64,000 bases of DNA from Flavobacterium sp. ACN2 (lineage in GTDB: Bacteria; Bacteroidota; Bacteroidia; Flavobacteriales; Flavobacteriaceae): NCBI RefSeq assembly GCF_002303885.1, contig NZ_MRCM01000012.1:1-64000 (forward strand), given 5' to 3'. Positions 14,540 to 27,202 of the stretch are shown here, piece by piece (within the stretch, counting starts at the first letter, position 1; every line of letters starts with the position of its first letter). Made by a program: the position numbers and the translations under genes. Under the pieces are notes generated by a model that searched no databases, had not been told where the DNA came from, and saw nothing but the letters and a program-made list of their open reading frames with translations.

Positions 14540-16726
14540 ATGCTAAACCGCTTTTCAATTTTTAAGATTTTCCTTGTCTGTTGTGCTTTATTTTTTTCTA
14601 CCTGCCTATTTGCACAGGAAAAACCAAAAGAAGCGACATGGATCTGGTATCCAGGTGATTTTGAAGTTTGGTTGAGCAATAAAATGCAGGTAAGACGCAC
14701 AGAACGCGAAGCAGTATTTCCACCGCTTTGGCAATATTACAGTCCGTATGCCTTGGTAACTTTTCAAACAGAAGTAGATATTCCGGAACCAGACGACGTA
14801 AAAATCTACTCAGAAGGACCTTTTCAATTACTTTTAGATGGTGTTCAAATTTACGGACAGCCTAAATCAATAAAAATTCCTTCTGGAAAACACAAAATTT
14901 CATTTAAAGTATACAATCAAGAAGTACTGCCTGCGATTTATATTAATGGAAAATATGTTAAATCTGATGCATCCTGGAAAGTAACCAATGAAGATAAACT
15001 TTGGATTGATGAAACTGGAAAAGCGCAACAATCCGGTACACCTTGGGTATCTGTTGGTTCTTGGAATTTTAATTCACCAGAAAATAAACCTTCTGATTTT
15101 AAATTAACTACCAAATCTTTTAGTGCCAAAAAAACAGAAAAAATAGGAGCTGGTGAATTGGTAGATTTTGGTAAAGAAACTTTTGGTTATATTAAAATTC
15201 ACGGTTTAAAAGGAAAAGGTAAAGTAGCGCTTTATTATGGTGAATCTCGTGAAGAAGCTTTGGATTCTGCCAGATGCGAAACTTTAGATCATTTATCTTT
15301 TGATGGAAAACAGTCTGAAACCTACACAAATGATGGCTCGAAAGCATTTCGTTATGTTCAGATACAAGCTGATGCAACAGTAAAATACGATTCGATTTCG
15401 ATGCTTTATGAATATTTGCCATTAGACTATCGTGGCGCATTCAAATCATCGGATGAACAACTGAATAAAATTTGGGATGTGTCGGCTTATACGATGCATT
15501 TAACCTCTCGTGAATTTTTTATCGACGGAATTAAACGTGATCGTTGGGTTTGGTCTGGCGACGCTTATCAAAGTTATTTAATGAATTATTATTTATTCTT
15601 TGATTCGGCTTCTGTAGAAAGAACGCTCTTAGCACTTCGTGGAAAAGATCCTGTAACGGCTCACGTAAATATTATAATGGATTATTCGCTGTATTGGTTT
15701 GTTGGTGTTTACGATTACTACTTACATACAGGCGATACGAAATTCATCAAAACTTTTTATCCAAGAATGAAATCACTTATGGATTTCTGTTTGGAAAGAA
15801 GAAATAAAAACGGATTCCTTGAACCATTAGAAGGAGATTGGGTTTTTATTGATTGGGCAGACGGATTGCCAAAAACGGGCGAGGTTAGTTTTGAGCAAAT
15901 GCTTTTAGCCAGAAGTCTTGAAGCCATGGCGGTGAGTGCTGAAATTGCTGGTAAAAGTGAAGACCAAAAAGAATATCAAAAATTAGGAGATGATTTGAAA
16001 ACCAAATTATTTGATGTGTTTTGGGATAAAAAAGAAAATGTGATGAAGCACCAGCGTATTGATGGTAAAATGCAGAATATTGTAACCAGATATGCTAATA
16101 TGTTTGGTATTTTTTTCAATTATTTTACTGAAGAACAAAAACAAAGTGTAAAAAATAAAGTGTTACTGAATAAAGATGTTCTTCAAATCACCACACCCTA
16201 CATGCGTTTTTACGAGTTGGAAGCTTTGTGTGCGATGGGCGAACAGAATTATGTTTTAAAAGAAATGAAAGATTATTGGGGCGGAATGCTGAATGAGGGC
16301 GCTACATCTTTCTGGGAAGAATACAATCCGAAAAAAAAAGGAACAGAGCATTTAACTATGTACGGACGCCCTTACGGAAAAAGTCTCTGCCACGCTTGGG
16401 GAGCAAGTCCGATTTATTTATTAGGCAAATATTATTTAGGTATAAAACCAACCGCACCAGGATATACTGAATATGAAATCAAACCGAATCTTGGAGGTTT
16501 AAAATGGATGGAAGGAAAAGTACCAACTCCAAACGGTGAAGTAGCATTGTATTGCAGTACCAAAGAAATTAAGGTGAAAGCAAGTGAAGGACAAGGAAAA
16601 TTAGTTTTTGAAAGTGCAAGCAAACCAAAAACAAACTCAGGAACGATTACGGAGTTATCGAAGAATAAATATCAGCTGATTGTAAAACCGAATGTGGAAT
16701 ATAAAGTGAGTTATAGGGCTTTTTAG
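14540..16726 (+). CDS. Secreted GH78-family alpha-L-rhamnosidase-like protein
   Basis: A 728-residue secreted protein (signal peptide ending ...TCLFAQ, residue 26). The N-terminal ~300 residues are beta-sandwich domains. From about 310 to 660 comes the (alpha/alpha)6 barrel with DGIKRDRWVWSGD (329-341, Asp329 and Asp341) and GATSFWEEY (587-595, Glu593), the places where GH78 enzymes carry acid and base. A C-terminal beta-sandwich ends the protein. It lacks the usual DCPQRE-type sequence, so it is a divergent member and may act on a substituted rhamnose. It releases terminal L-rhamnose from pectin if the family rule holds. First gene after promoter module B. Confidence 0.82.
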   Translation: MLNRFSIFKIFLVCCALFFSTCLFAQEKPKEATWIWYPGDFEVWLSNKMQVRRTEREAVFPPLWQYYSPYALVTFQTEVDIPEPDDVKIYSEGPFQLLLDGVQIYGQPKSIKIPSGKHKISFKVYNQEVLPAIYINGKYVKSDASWKVTNEDKLWIDETGKAQQSGTPWVSVGSWNFNSPENKPSDFKLTTKSFSAKKTEKIGAGELVDFGKETFGYIKIHGLKGKGKVALYYGESREEALDSARCETLDHLSFDGKQSETYTNDGSKAFRYVQIQADATVKYDSISMLYEYLPLDYRGAFKSSDEQLNKIWDVSAYTMHLTSREFFIDGIKRDRWVWSGDAYQSYLMNYYLFFDSASVERTLLALRGKDPVTAHVNIIMDYSLYWFVGVYDYYLHTGDTKFIKTFYPRMKSLMDFCLERRNKNGFLEPLEGDWVFIDWADGLPKTGEVSFEQMLLARSLEAMAVSAEIAGKSEDQKEYQKLGDDLKTKLFDVFWDKKENVMKHQRIDGKMQNIVTRYANMFGIFFNYFTEEQKQSVKNKVLLNKDVLQITTPYMRFYELEALCAMGEQNYVLKEMKDYWGGMLNEGATSFWEEYNPKKKGTEHLTMYGRPYGKSLCHAWGASPIYLLGKYYLGIKPTAPGYTEYEIKPNLGGLKWMEGKVPTPNGEVALYCSTKEIKVKASEGQGKLVFESASKPKTNSGTITELSKNKYQLIVKPNVEYKVSYRAF

Positions 16727-16957
16727 TAATTAGTTATTAGTGGTTAGTCCTTAGTGATTAGTCGTTAGTGATTAGTTTAGTTCTTAGTTTAGTTCTTAGT
16801 GATTAGTCCTTAGTTTAGTTCTTAGTAATTAGTGTATAGTTTATAACTTCCAGTTTGTCATTCCGACTGAAAGGAGGAATCACACTCGTAACCACAAAGA
16901 TTGTCGATTATAGTTGTGGAATTCATAGTGTGATTCCACCTCCGTCGAAATGACAAA
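16727..16957. repeat. TTAGT-word repeat followed by TTGTCATTCCGAC element (copy 1)
   Basis: 16727-16845 is a run of near-identical words (TTAGTGATTAGTCCTTAG and variants). 16854-16957 is an inverted-repeat element starting TTTGTCATTCCGACTGAAAG and ending TCCGTCGAAATGACAAA. Six related elements occur in this window. Its right end contains the ATG at 16950 that spuriously extends the next gene. Confidence 0.75.
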
Positions 16958-16982
16958 AAAAATCAAAAAAAATAAAAAACCA

Positions 16983-18659
16983 ATGTTTTCAAAAAATAAA
17001 AAATACAGTCTCAAATTAAAAACAGCTTTTATAATGGTGTTTACTGTCTGCATTCAAGCCACAGCACAAACCTCTGCATGGAAACCAGCATCATTTGAAA
17101 TTGTAAAATCTAATTACAAAACTTTCAAAACTACTCAATACGCTCATGTATTTTCAGGAAGCAAACACAATATCGTTCGTTTAGCTCCAGAATTGCAAGG
17201 TTTGACTGGAATTGAACTTCCTTTGGATAAATATAAAAACGGAATTAATGCACTTTTGCAGTTAAAGTTTAAAGAACAAGTTCAGGTTTTAATTGGTGTT
17301 TTTCAAGATAAAAATGCGGAATATCTTCAAGCAGATAAACTTCAAAATGCTAAATTAATTTTAGAAAGTGGGGTTACTATAACAGGTTTACCTCCAGTAA
17401 ATGTTTATGCGATTTCTTTCTCAAAAGGAACACAAACATTAAATTTTGGAAAAGGGTTATTTGCCTTTTTTGGAGCTGTAAAAGCTTCTGAAAAACTAAA
17501 CGTAAGAAACGCCAATTTCCCGGATGGAAAACTTTGGAATCCGACATTTATCGTTGAAGGATTTTCAGATGAAAAACCGCTTTTCGAAATTATCGGTGGA
17601 GAAAATAAACCTGTTATAGATGAAGGAATGTCTGGAACAGAAGGCATTCAAGGCGGTTTTGAAGGCGGACGTGTCGTAAAAGTAGGCGATACGTATCATA
17701 TGTTTCCAACTGAAAGAGCAGGAGAAAAAGGGGTTGATTACTATTACGATCGTGTAAAAACGAAAATCGGACATTGGACAAGTAAAGATGCAATCCATTG
17801 GAAAAGAGAATCAACTATCTATCAAGCCAGCGGAACTTATGCGGTTACTGAAGATGACAATCCAATGAATGATCGTCGTGCAGCAATTTGGTCGTATATG
17901 CCGGTTTTCAATGAAAAAGCAAACAAATGGTACGGCTATTATTTGGCTTATACGGTAAGTAAAGAAATAGAACCAAATCACTCATTCGGAAGAATTTGGC
18001 GTTGCGAATCAACGGTTGAAGGAATAAACGGAATCGGCGGACCTTATAAAGATATGGGAATCATTATGGAACCCGGATTAGATTCTCAACCTTGGGAAGG
18101 ACGTCAGGGTGTTGCCTCGTTTTTTCCGTATCAGGTTGGCGATAAATATTTCGGATTCTATAGCGGTGCATATCCGTTCAATTCATGGGCAGATTATCCG
18201 AAGAAATCAGGAAAAGGCTGGTTTGTGGCTTTAGCTGAATCCAAAAGTTTAGAAGGCCCTTGGTTGAGAATGAATAAAGGCTTGGAACCCATTAAAACCA
18301 TGCATCCGCAGTTTGTAGAAAATCCAATCGTAAGTCAATTGCCAAACGGAATGTATATTGCGATTTTCGACGGAGGTCCAGACGGCTGGGGACACCATTT
18401 ACCTAACATGATTGCGTATTCGTTATCGGCTGACGGAGTTAATTGGGCAGAAGCGCATTATTTACCAATAGAAACCAAAGTTGAGAAATGGTGGGATATT
18501 ATGAGAACTCCACTTTGCTTAATTCCAGAAGGAAACGATGTTTACACAATCGTGTATAATGCAATCGATCTGAAAAGAAGATTTCATCCAACCGGAATGG
18601 TAAAAGTAAAACTCAATAAAGATGTGATGGAGTCTAAATTAAAAGAATTGAAGAGATAA
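16983..18659 (+). CDS. Secreted five-bladed propeller protein, GH43/GH32-like, unassigned
   Basis: A 558-residue secreted protein. The frame is open from 16950, but that ATG belongs to a repeat element and adds a lysine-rich stretch; starting at the Met at 16983 gives a normal signal peptide (ending TACIQATAQ-like, near residue 29). Residues ~30-190 form a beta-sandwich, ~200-550 look like a five-bladed propeller: EGGRVVKVGDTYHMFPTE, WTSKDAIHWKRE, RRAAIWSYMPVFNEKANKWYG and PQFVENPIVSQLPNGMYIAIF carry the repeated acidic/aromatic strand pattern of GH43, GH32 and GH117-type enzymes. I cannot assign a family. It precedes another propeller gene, so the two may act on the same linkage. Confidence 0.6.
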   Translation: MFSKNKKYSLKLKTAFIMVFTVCIQATAQTSAWKPASFEIVKSNYKTFKTTQYAHVFSGSKHNIVRLAPELQGLTGIELPLDKYKNGINALLQLKFKEQVQVLIGVFQDKNAEYLQADKLQNAKLILESGVTITGLPPVNVYAISFSKGTQTLNFGKGLFAFFGAVKASEKLNVRNANFPDGKLWNPTFIVEGFSDEKPLFEIIGGENKPVIDEGMSGTEGIQGGFEGGRVVKVGDTYHMFPTERAGEKGVDYYYDRVKTKIGHWTSKDAIHWKRESTIYQASGTYAVTEDDNPMNDRRAAIWSYMPVFNEKANKWYGYYLAYTVSKEIEPNHSFGRIWRCESTVEGINGIGGPYKDMGIIMEPGLDSQPWEGRQGVASFFPYQVGDKYFGFYSGAYPFNSWADYPKKSGKGWFVALAESKSLEGPWLRMNKGLEPIKTMHPQFVENPIVSQLPNGMYIAIFDGGPDGWGHHLPNMIAYSLSADGVNWAEAHYLPIETKVEKWWDIMRTPLCLIPEGNDVYTIVYNAIDLKRRFHPTGMVKVKLNKDVMESKLKELKR

Positions 18660-18665
18660 ATTAAA

Positions 18666-18736
18666 GTTTCCCGCAGATTTTGAAGATCAGGCAGATAAAA
18701 AAAATCAGCTAAATCAGCAAAATCTGCGAGAGAAAC
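18666..18736. repeat. CGCAGATTT / AATCTGCGAGAG inverted repeat
   Basis: TTTCCCGCAGATTTTGAAGA and its complement-like AATCAGCAAAATCTGCGAGA flank a short A-rich centre, forming an imperfect hairpin. Related elements: 23464-23540, 33589-33805, 51828-52042, 53681-53805, 56374-56440 and 62909-63070. Confidence 0.7.
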
Positions 18737-18778
18737 AAAATATAATCCGCGTCATCCGCGTACCAAAATACAACCAAA

Positions 18779-19903
18779 ATGAAAATTAAATATTTACTAA
18801 TCGCCATTTCAGCACTTGTCCTAACAAGCTGTGCAACCAAATACAAGAAAAGAGAAATTACCGAAAACGTAATGCAGGAGATTTACGAAGAAATCAAAAC
18901 GCCTTATAAATACGGTTTGGTGATGGTTCCTACTGACAACTCATACAAAATGGATTGTCCGAGTGTATTTAGAAAAGACGGAAAATGGTATATGACCTAT
19001 TTAATTTACGACGGACGAGGTTACGAAACTTGGTTGGCAGAAAGCGACAATCTTCTGGACTGGAAATATCTAGGAAAAGTAATGTCATTTTCAGAAAACG
19101 AAAAACACTGGGATGTCAACCAAAAAGCAGGATATATTTCGTTACAAGATCCAACTTGGAGCGGAAGCTACGAATGGGAGAAATACGATGACAAATACTG
19201 GATGAGTTATTTTGGAGGAGACAGTAAAGGTTATGAAGCGGGCGTTTTATCAATCGGGATGGCATATACCAAAGAAGCGCCGACAAAACCACATGAGTTT
19301 CAAAGATTAGAAAATCCAGTTTTGACTCCAAAAGACAAAGATACCAAATGGTGGGACAATAGTACGATGTACAAAAACAGTGTGATTCGTGATAAAGATA
19401 AAGTGACGGGACACAATTTTATCATGTATTACAATGCCCGTGGCGACAGTATAAATCCTGCTAAAGGTGCTGAGCGCATTGCTATGGCAGTATCAAACGA
19501 CATGAAAACATGGAAACGTTATGGCGAAAAACCATTAATCAATCACCATAAAGGAATCTCGGGCGATGCCTATATTCAACGTATTAATGATACTTGGGTA
19601 ATGTTCTATTTTGGAGCTTTTTGGACGGGATGGAATCAAGGTGCATTTAACCGTTTTGCCGTTTCGAACGATTTAGTAAACTGGACGGACTGGAAAGGCG
19701 ACGATTTAGTTAAATCATCTGAATCTTACGATGATATGTTTGCTCATAAATCATTTGTGGTAAAACATGATGGCGTTGTCTATCATTTTTACTGTGCCGT
19801 TAATAAAGCAGAACAAAGAGGAATTGCCATTGCAACGTCTAAAGATTTAGGAAAAAGTAAATTGAATTTTGTGGCACCGCCGGAGAAAAAGAAGAAGAAT
19901 TAA
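18779..19903 (+). CDS. Lipoprotein of the five-bladed propeller glycosidase type (GH43/GH117/GH130-like)
   Basis: A 374-residue protein with a clear lipobox (LVLTSC, Cys18), so probably anchored in the outer membrane. Successive blade-like units are visible: MDCPSVFRKDGKWYMTYLI (~58), DPTWSGSYEWEKYDDKYWMSY (~124), KNSVIRDKDKVTGHNFIMYY (~198) and GDAYIQRINDTWVMFYF (~260). The conserved Asp and Glu pattern is that of exo-acting GH43, GH117 or GH130-like enzymes; the family is unclear. It follows the propeller gene at 16983 by 119 bp (a repeat lies between). The short acidic/lysine-rich tail ends KKKKN. Confidence 0.65.
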   Translation: MKIKYLLIAISALVLTSCATKYKKREITENVMQEIYEEIKTPYKYGLVMVPTDNSYKMDCPSVFRKDGKWYMTYLIYDGRGYETWLAESDNLLDWKYLGKVMSFSENEKHWDVNQKAGYISLQDPTWSGSYEWEKYDDKYWMSYFGGDSKGYEAGVLSIGMAYTKEAPTKPHEFQRLENPVLTPKDKDTKWWDNSTMYKNSVIRDKDKVTGHNFIMYYNARGDSINPAKGAERIAMAVSNDMKTWKRYGEKPLINHHKGISGDAYIQRINDTWVMFYFGAFWTGWNQGAFNRFAVSNDLVNWTDWKGDDLVKSSESYDDMFAHKSFVVKHDGVVYHFYCAVNKAEQRGIAIATSKDLGKSKLNFVAPPEKKKKN

Positions 19904-19904
19904 G

Positions 19905-23439
<3,535 letters not shown>

Positions 23440-23463
23440 TAATTGAGAATTTAGAATTAAAAA

Positions 23464-23594
23464 GGAATCTGCTAAATCAGCCAAATCTGCGAGAGTAAAT
23501 TTTTCCCGCAGATTTTGTAGATTTTGCAGATTTGTAAAATCAATTAGAAGTTAAAGATACAGTTTGTCATTTCGACGAAAGGAGAAATGACAAA
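23464..23594. repeat. CGCAGATTT inverted repeat plus short TTGTCATTTCGACG element (copy 3)
   Basis: AATCTGCTAAATCAGCCAAA at 23467 pairs with the CGCAGATTTTGTAGATTTTG segment to 23540. 23563-23594 is a minimal version of the TTGTCA element, only the two arms TTTGTCATTTC and GAAATGACAAA, as if the middle was deleted. Confidence 0.7.
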
Positions 23595-23645
23595 ACAAAC
23601 GAATAAAAACCTGTCGGGTTTACAAACGAAAATAAAACAGTAAAA

Positions 23646-26600
23646 ATGTTTCAAAAAAAACACCTCTTTTTTATGCTCCTTTTAGCAAGCATTGTCTCTG
23701 CACAGGAAGTCTATAAAAAAGAAACCACTTTTCAGCCAACATTAGAATCCTCAAGACCTTGGGTGTATTGGTATTGGATGAAATCAGCATATTCTAAAGT
23801 TGGAATTACAGCCGATTTAGAAGCCATGAAACAAGCCGGAATTGCGGGCGCTTATTTAATGACGATTAAAGGACCAGCCAATCCGCCATTGATAGATCCG
23901 CCAGTTTTACAGTTGTCGCCAGAATTTTGGGATATGATTCATTGGGCTTTTAAAGAAGCAGATCGTTTAGGTTTGAAATTGGCTTTTCACGGAGCAGACG
24001 GATTTGCCGTTGCTGGCGGGCCTTGGATTACACCAGAAATGTCAATGCAGAAAGTTGTTTGGTCTTCAACTGAAATTTTAGGTGGAAAGAAAGTTGCGCT
24101 AAAATTGCCAGTTCCAGAACACTATAAAGATTATTATAAAGACATTGCCACTTTTGCTATTCCGATAAAAGAATACCAAATTACTTCGCAGATGCAACTG
24201 CCAAAAGTGACCACATCAAACAATACCGATGCTTCTTTTTTAGTTGATCCTAAAAAGGACGAAAACTTCAAGTTTGCCGATGCAGGTTGGATTCAGTACG
24301 AATTTGCACAGCCTTTTACCTGCAAATCTATTGTAATAGAAACCAAAGGAAGAGATTTTCAAGCACAACGTCTGATTGTGGAAGTGAGTGATAATGGAAT
24401 CAATTTTAGATTCCATGAAAGATTGATTGCACCACGCCACGGCTGGCAAGACATGGATTTCCCAAATACGCATACGATTACGCCAGTTACAGCAAAATAT
24501 TTCAGATTCGTTTATGATCCAAAAGGAACAGAACCTGGAGCAGAAGATTTGGATTTTGCGAAGTGGAAACAGAATCTGAAAGTCAGTAAAATTATACTTT
24601 CGAATCAATCGTTGATTAATAATTACGAAGGAAAATCTGGAGCAATTTGGCGTTTGACTCCGCAGACTACTGAAAAAGAAATTCCAAGTTCTGACGCATT
24701 TAAAAAATCAGAAATTATCAATATTTCGAATTTTGTTGATGCTGATGGAAACTTGAATTGGAAAGCGCCAAAAGGTAAATGGAAAATTATCCGAATGGGA
24801 CACACTTCGACTGGACATGAAAATGCAACTGGCGGAGCAGGAAAAGGATTGGAAGTAGATAAATTTAATCCGGAATTAATCCGTTTTCAGTTAGATCATT
24901 GGTTTGGAGAAGCTGTTCGTTCAGCTAGTCCAGAACTGGCTTCAAAAGTTTTAGAAATTCTGCATTTTGATAGCTGGGAATGCGGAAGCCAAAACTGGTC
25001 TTCGGTTTTTCAGGCTGAATTTAAAAAGAGACGTAGCTACGATCTTGTAGATTATTTTCCAGTTATGGCGGGAATTCCGATAGAAAATGCCAATTTTTCA
25101 GAGAAAGTTTTATACGATGTTCGAAAAACAATTGCCGATTTAGTAGCTGATAATTTCTACGGAACTGTCGCTCAAATTGCAAAAGAACATAACGTTAAGT
25201 TAAGTTCAGAAAACGTCGCGCCAACAATGATGAGTGATGCTTTGCTGCATTATAAATATGTCGATTATCCGGGTGGTGAATTTTGGCTGAAAAGCCCCAC
25301 ACACGACAAACCTTTTGATATGGTCGATGCCATTTCTGGCGGACATATTTACGGAAAAGATATTATTCAGGCAGAATCTTTTACCGCTCTGCGTATGGAT
25401 TGGGACGAGCATCCCGGAAATCTAAAAACAACGGCAGACCGCAATTACGCTTTAGGAATTAACCGTTTATTCTATCACGTTTTTGTACATAATCCGTGGA
25501 CCGACAGAAAACCGGGAATGACATTAGATGACATCGGAACTTTTTTCCAGAGAGACCAAACTTGGTGGAAATCCGGAAAAGCGTGGTTTGATTATTGCCA
25601 AAGAGTGCAGTTTCAATTACAAAAAGGAAAACCAGTAATTGATTTGGCCGTTTTTATTGGTGAAGATTTTCCTTCCCGTTCTTTCGTGCCGGATCGTTTG
25701 GTACCGTTTATTCCGAATGTATTTGGCACAGCAAGACTCGAAAGCGAGAAAATCCGTTTAGAAAATGAAGGTCAGCCAACGGCAAAAATGCCAAAAGAAG
25801 TGACCTATTCTAAAAATATCACCGATTTATCACAATGGATTAATCCTTTAAATGGTTATCAATACGATTCTTTCAATGCCGATGTTTTAATCAACAGAGC
25901 GAAAGTGGTAAACGGAAAAATTTCGTTTGATGGCGGAATTGAATACGGTGCTTTATTCTTCCCAGGAATTCACAAAATGGCACCAAATAAGATTTTATCT
26001 TTGGCTTCCGCCGAAAAAATCCTGCAATTGCTAAAAGATGGAGCAACCATTTTTGTGGACGAAAAACCGAACCTTCTGTCGGGAATTCAGTCAGAACCCG
26101 ATCAAAAGAAATGGCAGAATGTAATTGATGAAATCTGGAATAATGCCAATTCATCAACATGGAAAATTGGAAAAGGTACGGTTGTCAAATTGCCATATTT
26201 AGGAAATGATTTTGCTTCCATCGGAATTACTCAAGATGTTTATTTTCCAAATTTAAATAGAGCTGATTCTGAAACATTAGCTTGGGCACATCGCAAATCA
26301 GAAAGTGAAGATTTATATTTCCTTTCGAATCAAAAGAATGAAAAAAGAGTATTTGATGCATCTTTCAGAATTTCAGGAAAAGTGCCACAATGGTATAATC
26401 CTGTGACAGATCAAACTTCGGCTTTAGCCAATTGGGAAATAGAAAACGGAAGAACTATAGCTTCTATAACTTTAGATTCAAACGAATCTGGTTTTGTGAT
26501 TTTTAAAGAGGAAACCAATGAAGTTTTAGCAAAAGGAAAATCTTCTGAATTTGAAAAAGTTAAGACTTTAGATGAAAATTGGGAATTACAATTTGATACA

Positions 26601-27041
26601 GAATTTAAAGGTCCGAAAGAAGTCGTGAAAACCAATAAACTTTTTGACTGGAGCACTTCTGAAAATGATCAGATTAAGTATTATTCAGGAACTGTTATTT
26701 ACAAAAAAGAGTTTATCTGGAAAGGAAAAGATAGCAATAAAACTTGGTTGGATTTAGGCGAAATGGCCAATATTGCCGAAATCAGAATCAACGGAAAAGA
26801 TTGCGGAACGCTTTGGACTTTACCTTTCAAAATAGATATTTCAAAAGCTTTACAAAAAGGAAAAAATTCAATAGAAATTAAAGTCACAAATACTTGGGCA
26901 AATAGATTAATTGGCGATCAAAAATTGTCAAAAGAAGAGCGATTGACATGGACAACAGCGCCATTTCGTCTGGAAGGAGAGCCTTTGTTGAAAGCGGGAT
27001 TATTTGGGCCGGTTATGATTTTGAAAGAGAAAAATAAATAA
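23646..27041 (+). CDS. Secreted GH106-family alpha-L-rhamnosidase
   Basis: An 1131-residue secreted enzyme (signal peptide to about residue 19, VSAQ). It has the GH106 opening SSRPWVYWYWMKSAYSKVG (35-53) followed by the TIM-barrel segment DLEAMKQAGIAGAYLM, then an inserted beta-sandwich (~205-330), the conserved middle region (LHFDSWECGSQNWS, ~440; SENVAP ~520; QAESFTA ~580), and a C-terminal galactose-binding-like domain (~1010-1120, WLDLGEMANIAEIRINGKDC). GH106 enzymes cleave alpha-L-rhamnose; BT0986, an RG-II enzyme, is the best-known bacterial example. Length is as usual for the family. It lies in the run between GH2 and an esterase. Confidence 0.88.
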   Translation: MFQKKHLFFMLLLASIVSAQEVYKKETTFQPTLESSRPWVYWYWMKSAYSKVGITADLEAMKQAGIAGAYLMTIKGPANPPLIDPPVLQLSPEFWDMIHWAFKEADRLGLKLAFHGADGFAVAGGPWITPEMSMQKVVWSSTEILGGKKVALKLPVPEHYKDYYKDIATFAIPIKEYQITSQMQLPKVTTSNNTDASFLVDPKKDENFKFADAGWIQYEFAQPFTCKSIVIETKGRDFQAQRLIVEVSDNGINFRFHERLIAPRHGWQDMDFPNTHTITPVTAKYFRFVYDPKGTEPGAEDLDFAKWKQNLKVSKIILSNQSLINNYEGKSGAIWRLTPQTTEKEIPSSDAFKKSEIINISNFVDADGNLNWKAPKGKWKIIRMGHTSTGHENATGGAGKGLEVDKFNPELIRFQLDHWFGEAVRSASPELASKVLEILHFDSWECGSQNWSSVFQAEFKKRRSYDLVDYFPVMAGIPIENANFSEKVLYDVRKTIADLVADNFYGTVAQIAKEHNVKLSSENVAPTMMSDALLHYKYVDYPGGEFWLKSPTHDKPFDMVDAISGGHIYGKDIIQAESFTALRMDWDEHPGNLKTTADRNYALGINRLFYHVFVHNPWTDRKPGMTLDDIGTFFQRDQTWWKSGKAWFDYCQRVQFQLQKGKPVIDLAVFIGEDFPSRSFVPDRLVPFIPNVFGTARLESEKIRLENEGQPTAKMPKEVTYSKNITDLSQWINPLNGYQYDSFNADVLINRAKVVNGKISFDGGIEYGALFFPGIHKMAPNKILSLASAEKILQLLKDGATIFVDEKPNLLSGIQSEPDQKKWQNVIDEIWNNANSSTWKIGKGTVVKLPYLGNDFASIGITQDVYFPNLNRADSETLAWAHRKSESEDLYFLSNQKNEKRVFDASFRISGKVPQWYNPVTDQTSALANWEIENGRTIASITLDSNESGFVIFKEETNEVLAKGKSSEFEKVKTLDENWELQFDTEFKGPKEVVKTNKLFDWSTSENDQIKYYSGTVIYKKEFIWKGKDSNKTWLDLGEMANIAEIRINGKDCGTLWTLPFKIDISKALQKGKNSIEIKVTNTWANRLIGDQKLSKEERLTWTTAPFRLEGEPLLKAGLFGPVMILKEKNK

Positions 27042-27044
27042 AAA

Positions 27045-27184
27045 TTTAGCCACAGATTAAAATGATTATTTGGATTGTCACCCTGAGCGAAGTCGAAGGG
27101 CGTTTCAATTGTAATCGGGCTTCGGCTTCGCTCAGCCTGACATAACTAAAACTAATAATCCTTTTTAATCCTCTAATCTGTGGC
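27045..27184. repeat. Nested element: CCCTGAGCGAAGTCGAAGGG inside a TTAGCCACAGATT palindrome (copy 4)
   Basis: Outer arms TTAGCCACAGATTAAAATGA (27045) and AATCCTCTAATCTGTGGCA (about 27166-27184). Centrally, 27076-27142 is a TGTCACCCTGAGCGAAG ... CTTCGCTCAGCCTGACA palindrome. The inner unit looks inserted into the outer one, as the outer arms without this centre occur at 8906-8970. Confidence 0.75.
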
Positions 27185-27202
27185 AATAAAAAATAAATCA
27201 AA

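Noticed and set aside
16727..16845. CRISPR-like repetition of TTAGTGATTAGTCCTTAG words
   Set aside because: Units vary in length, there are no unique spacers of constant size, and no cas genes are present. It is a degenerate tandem-word repeat.
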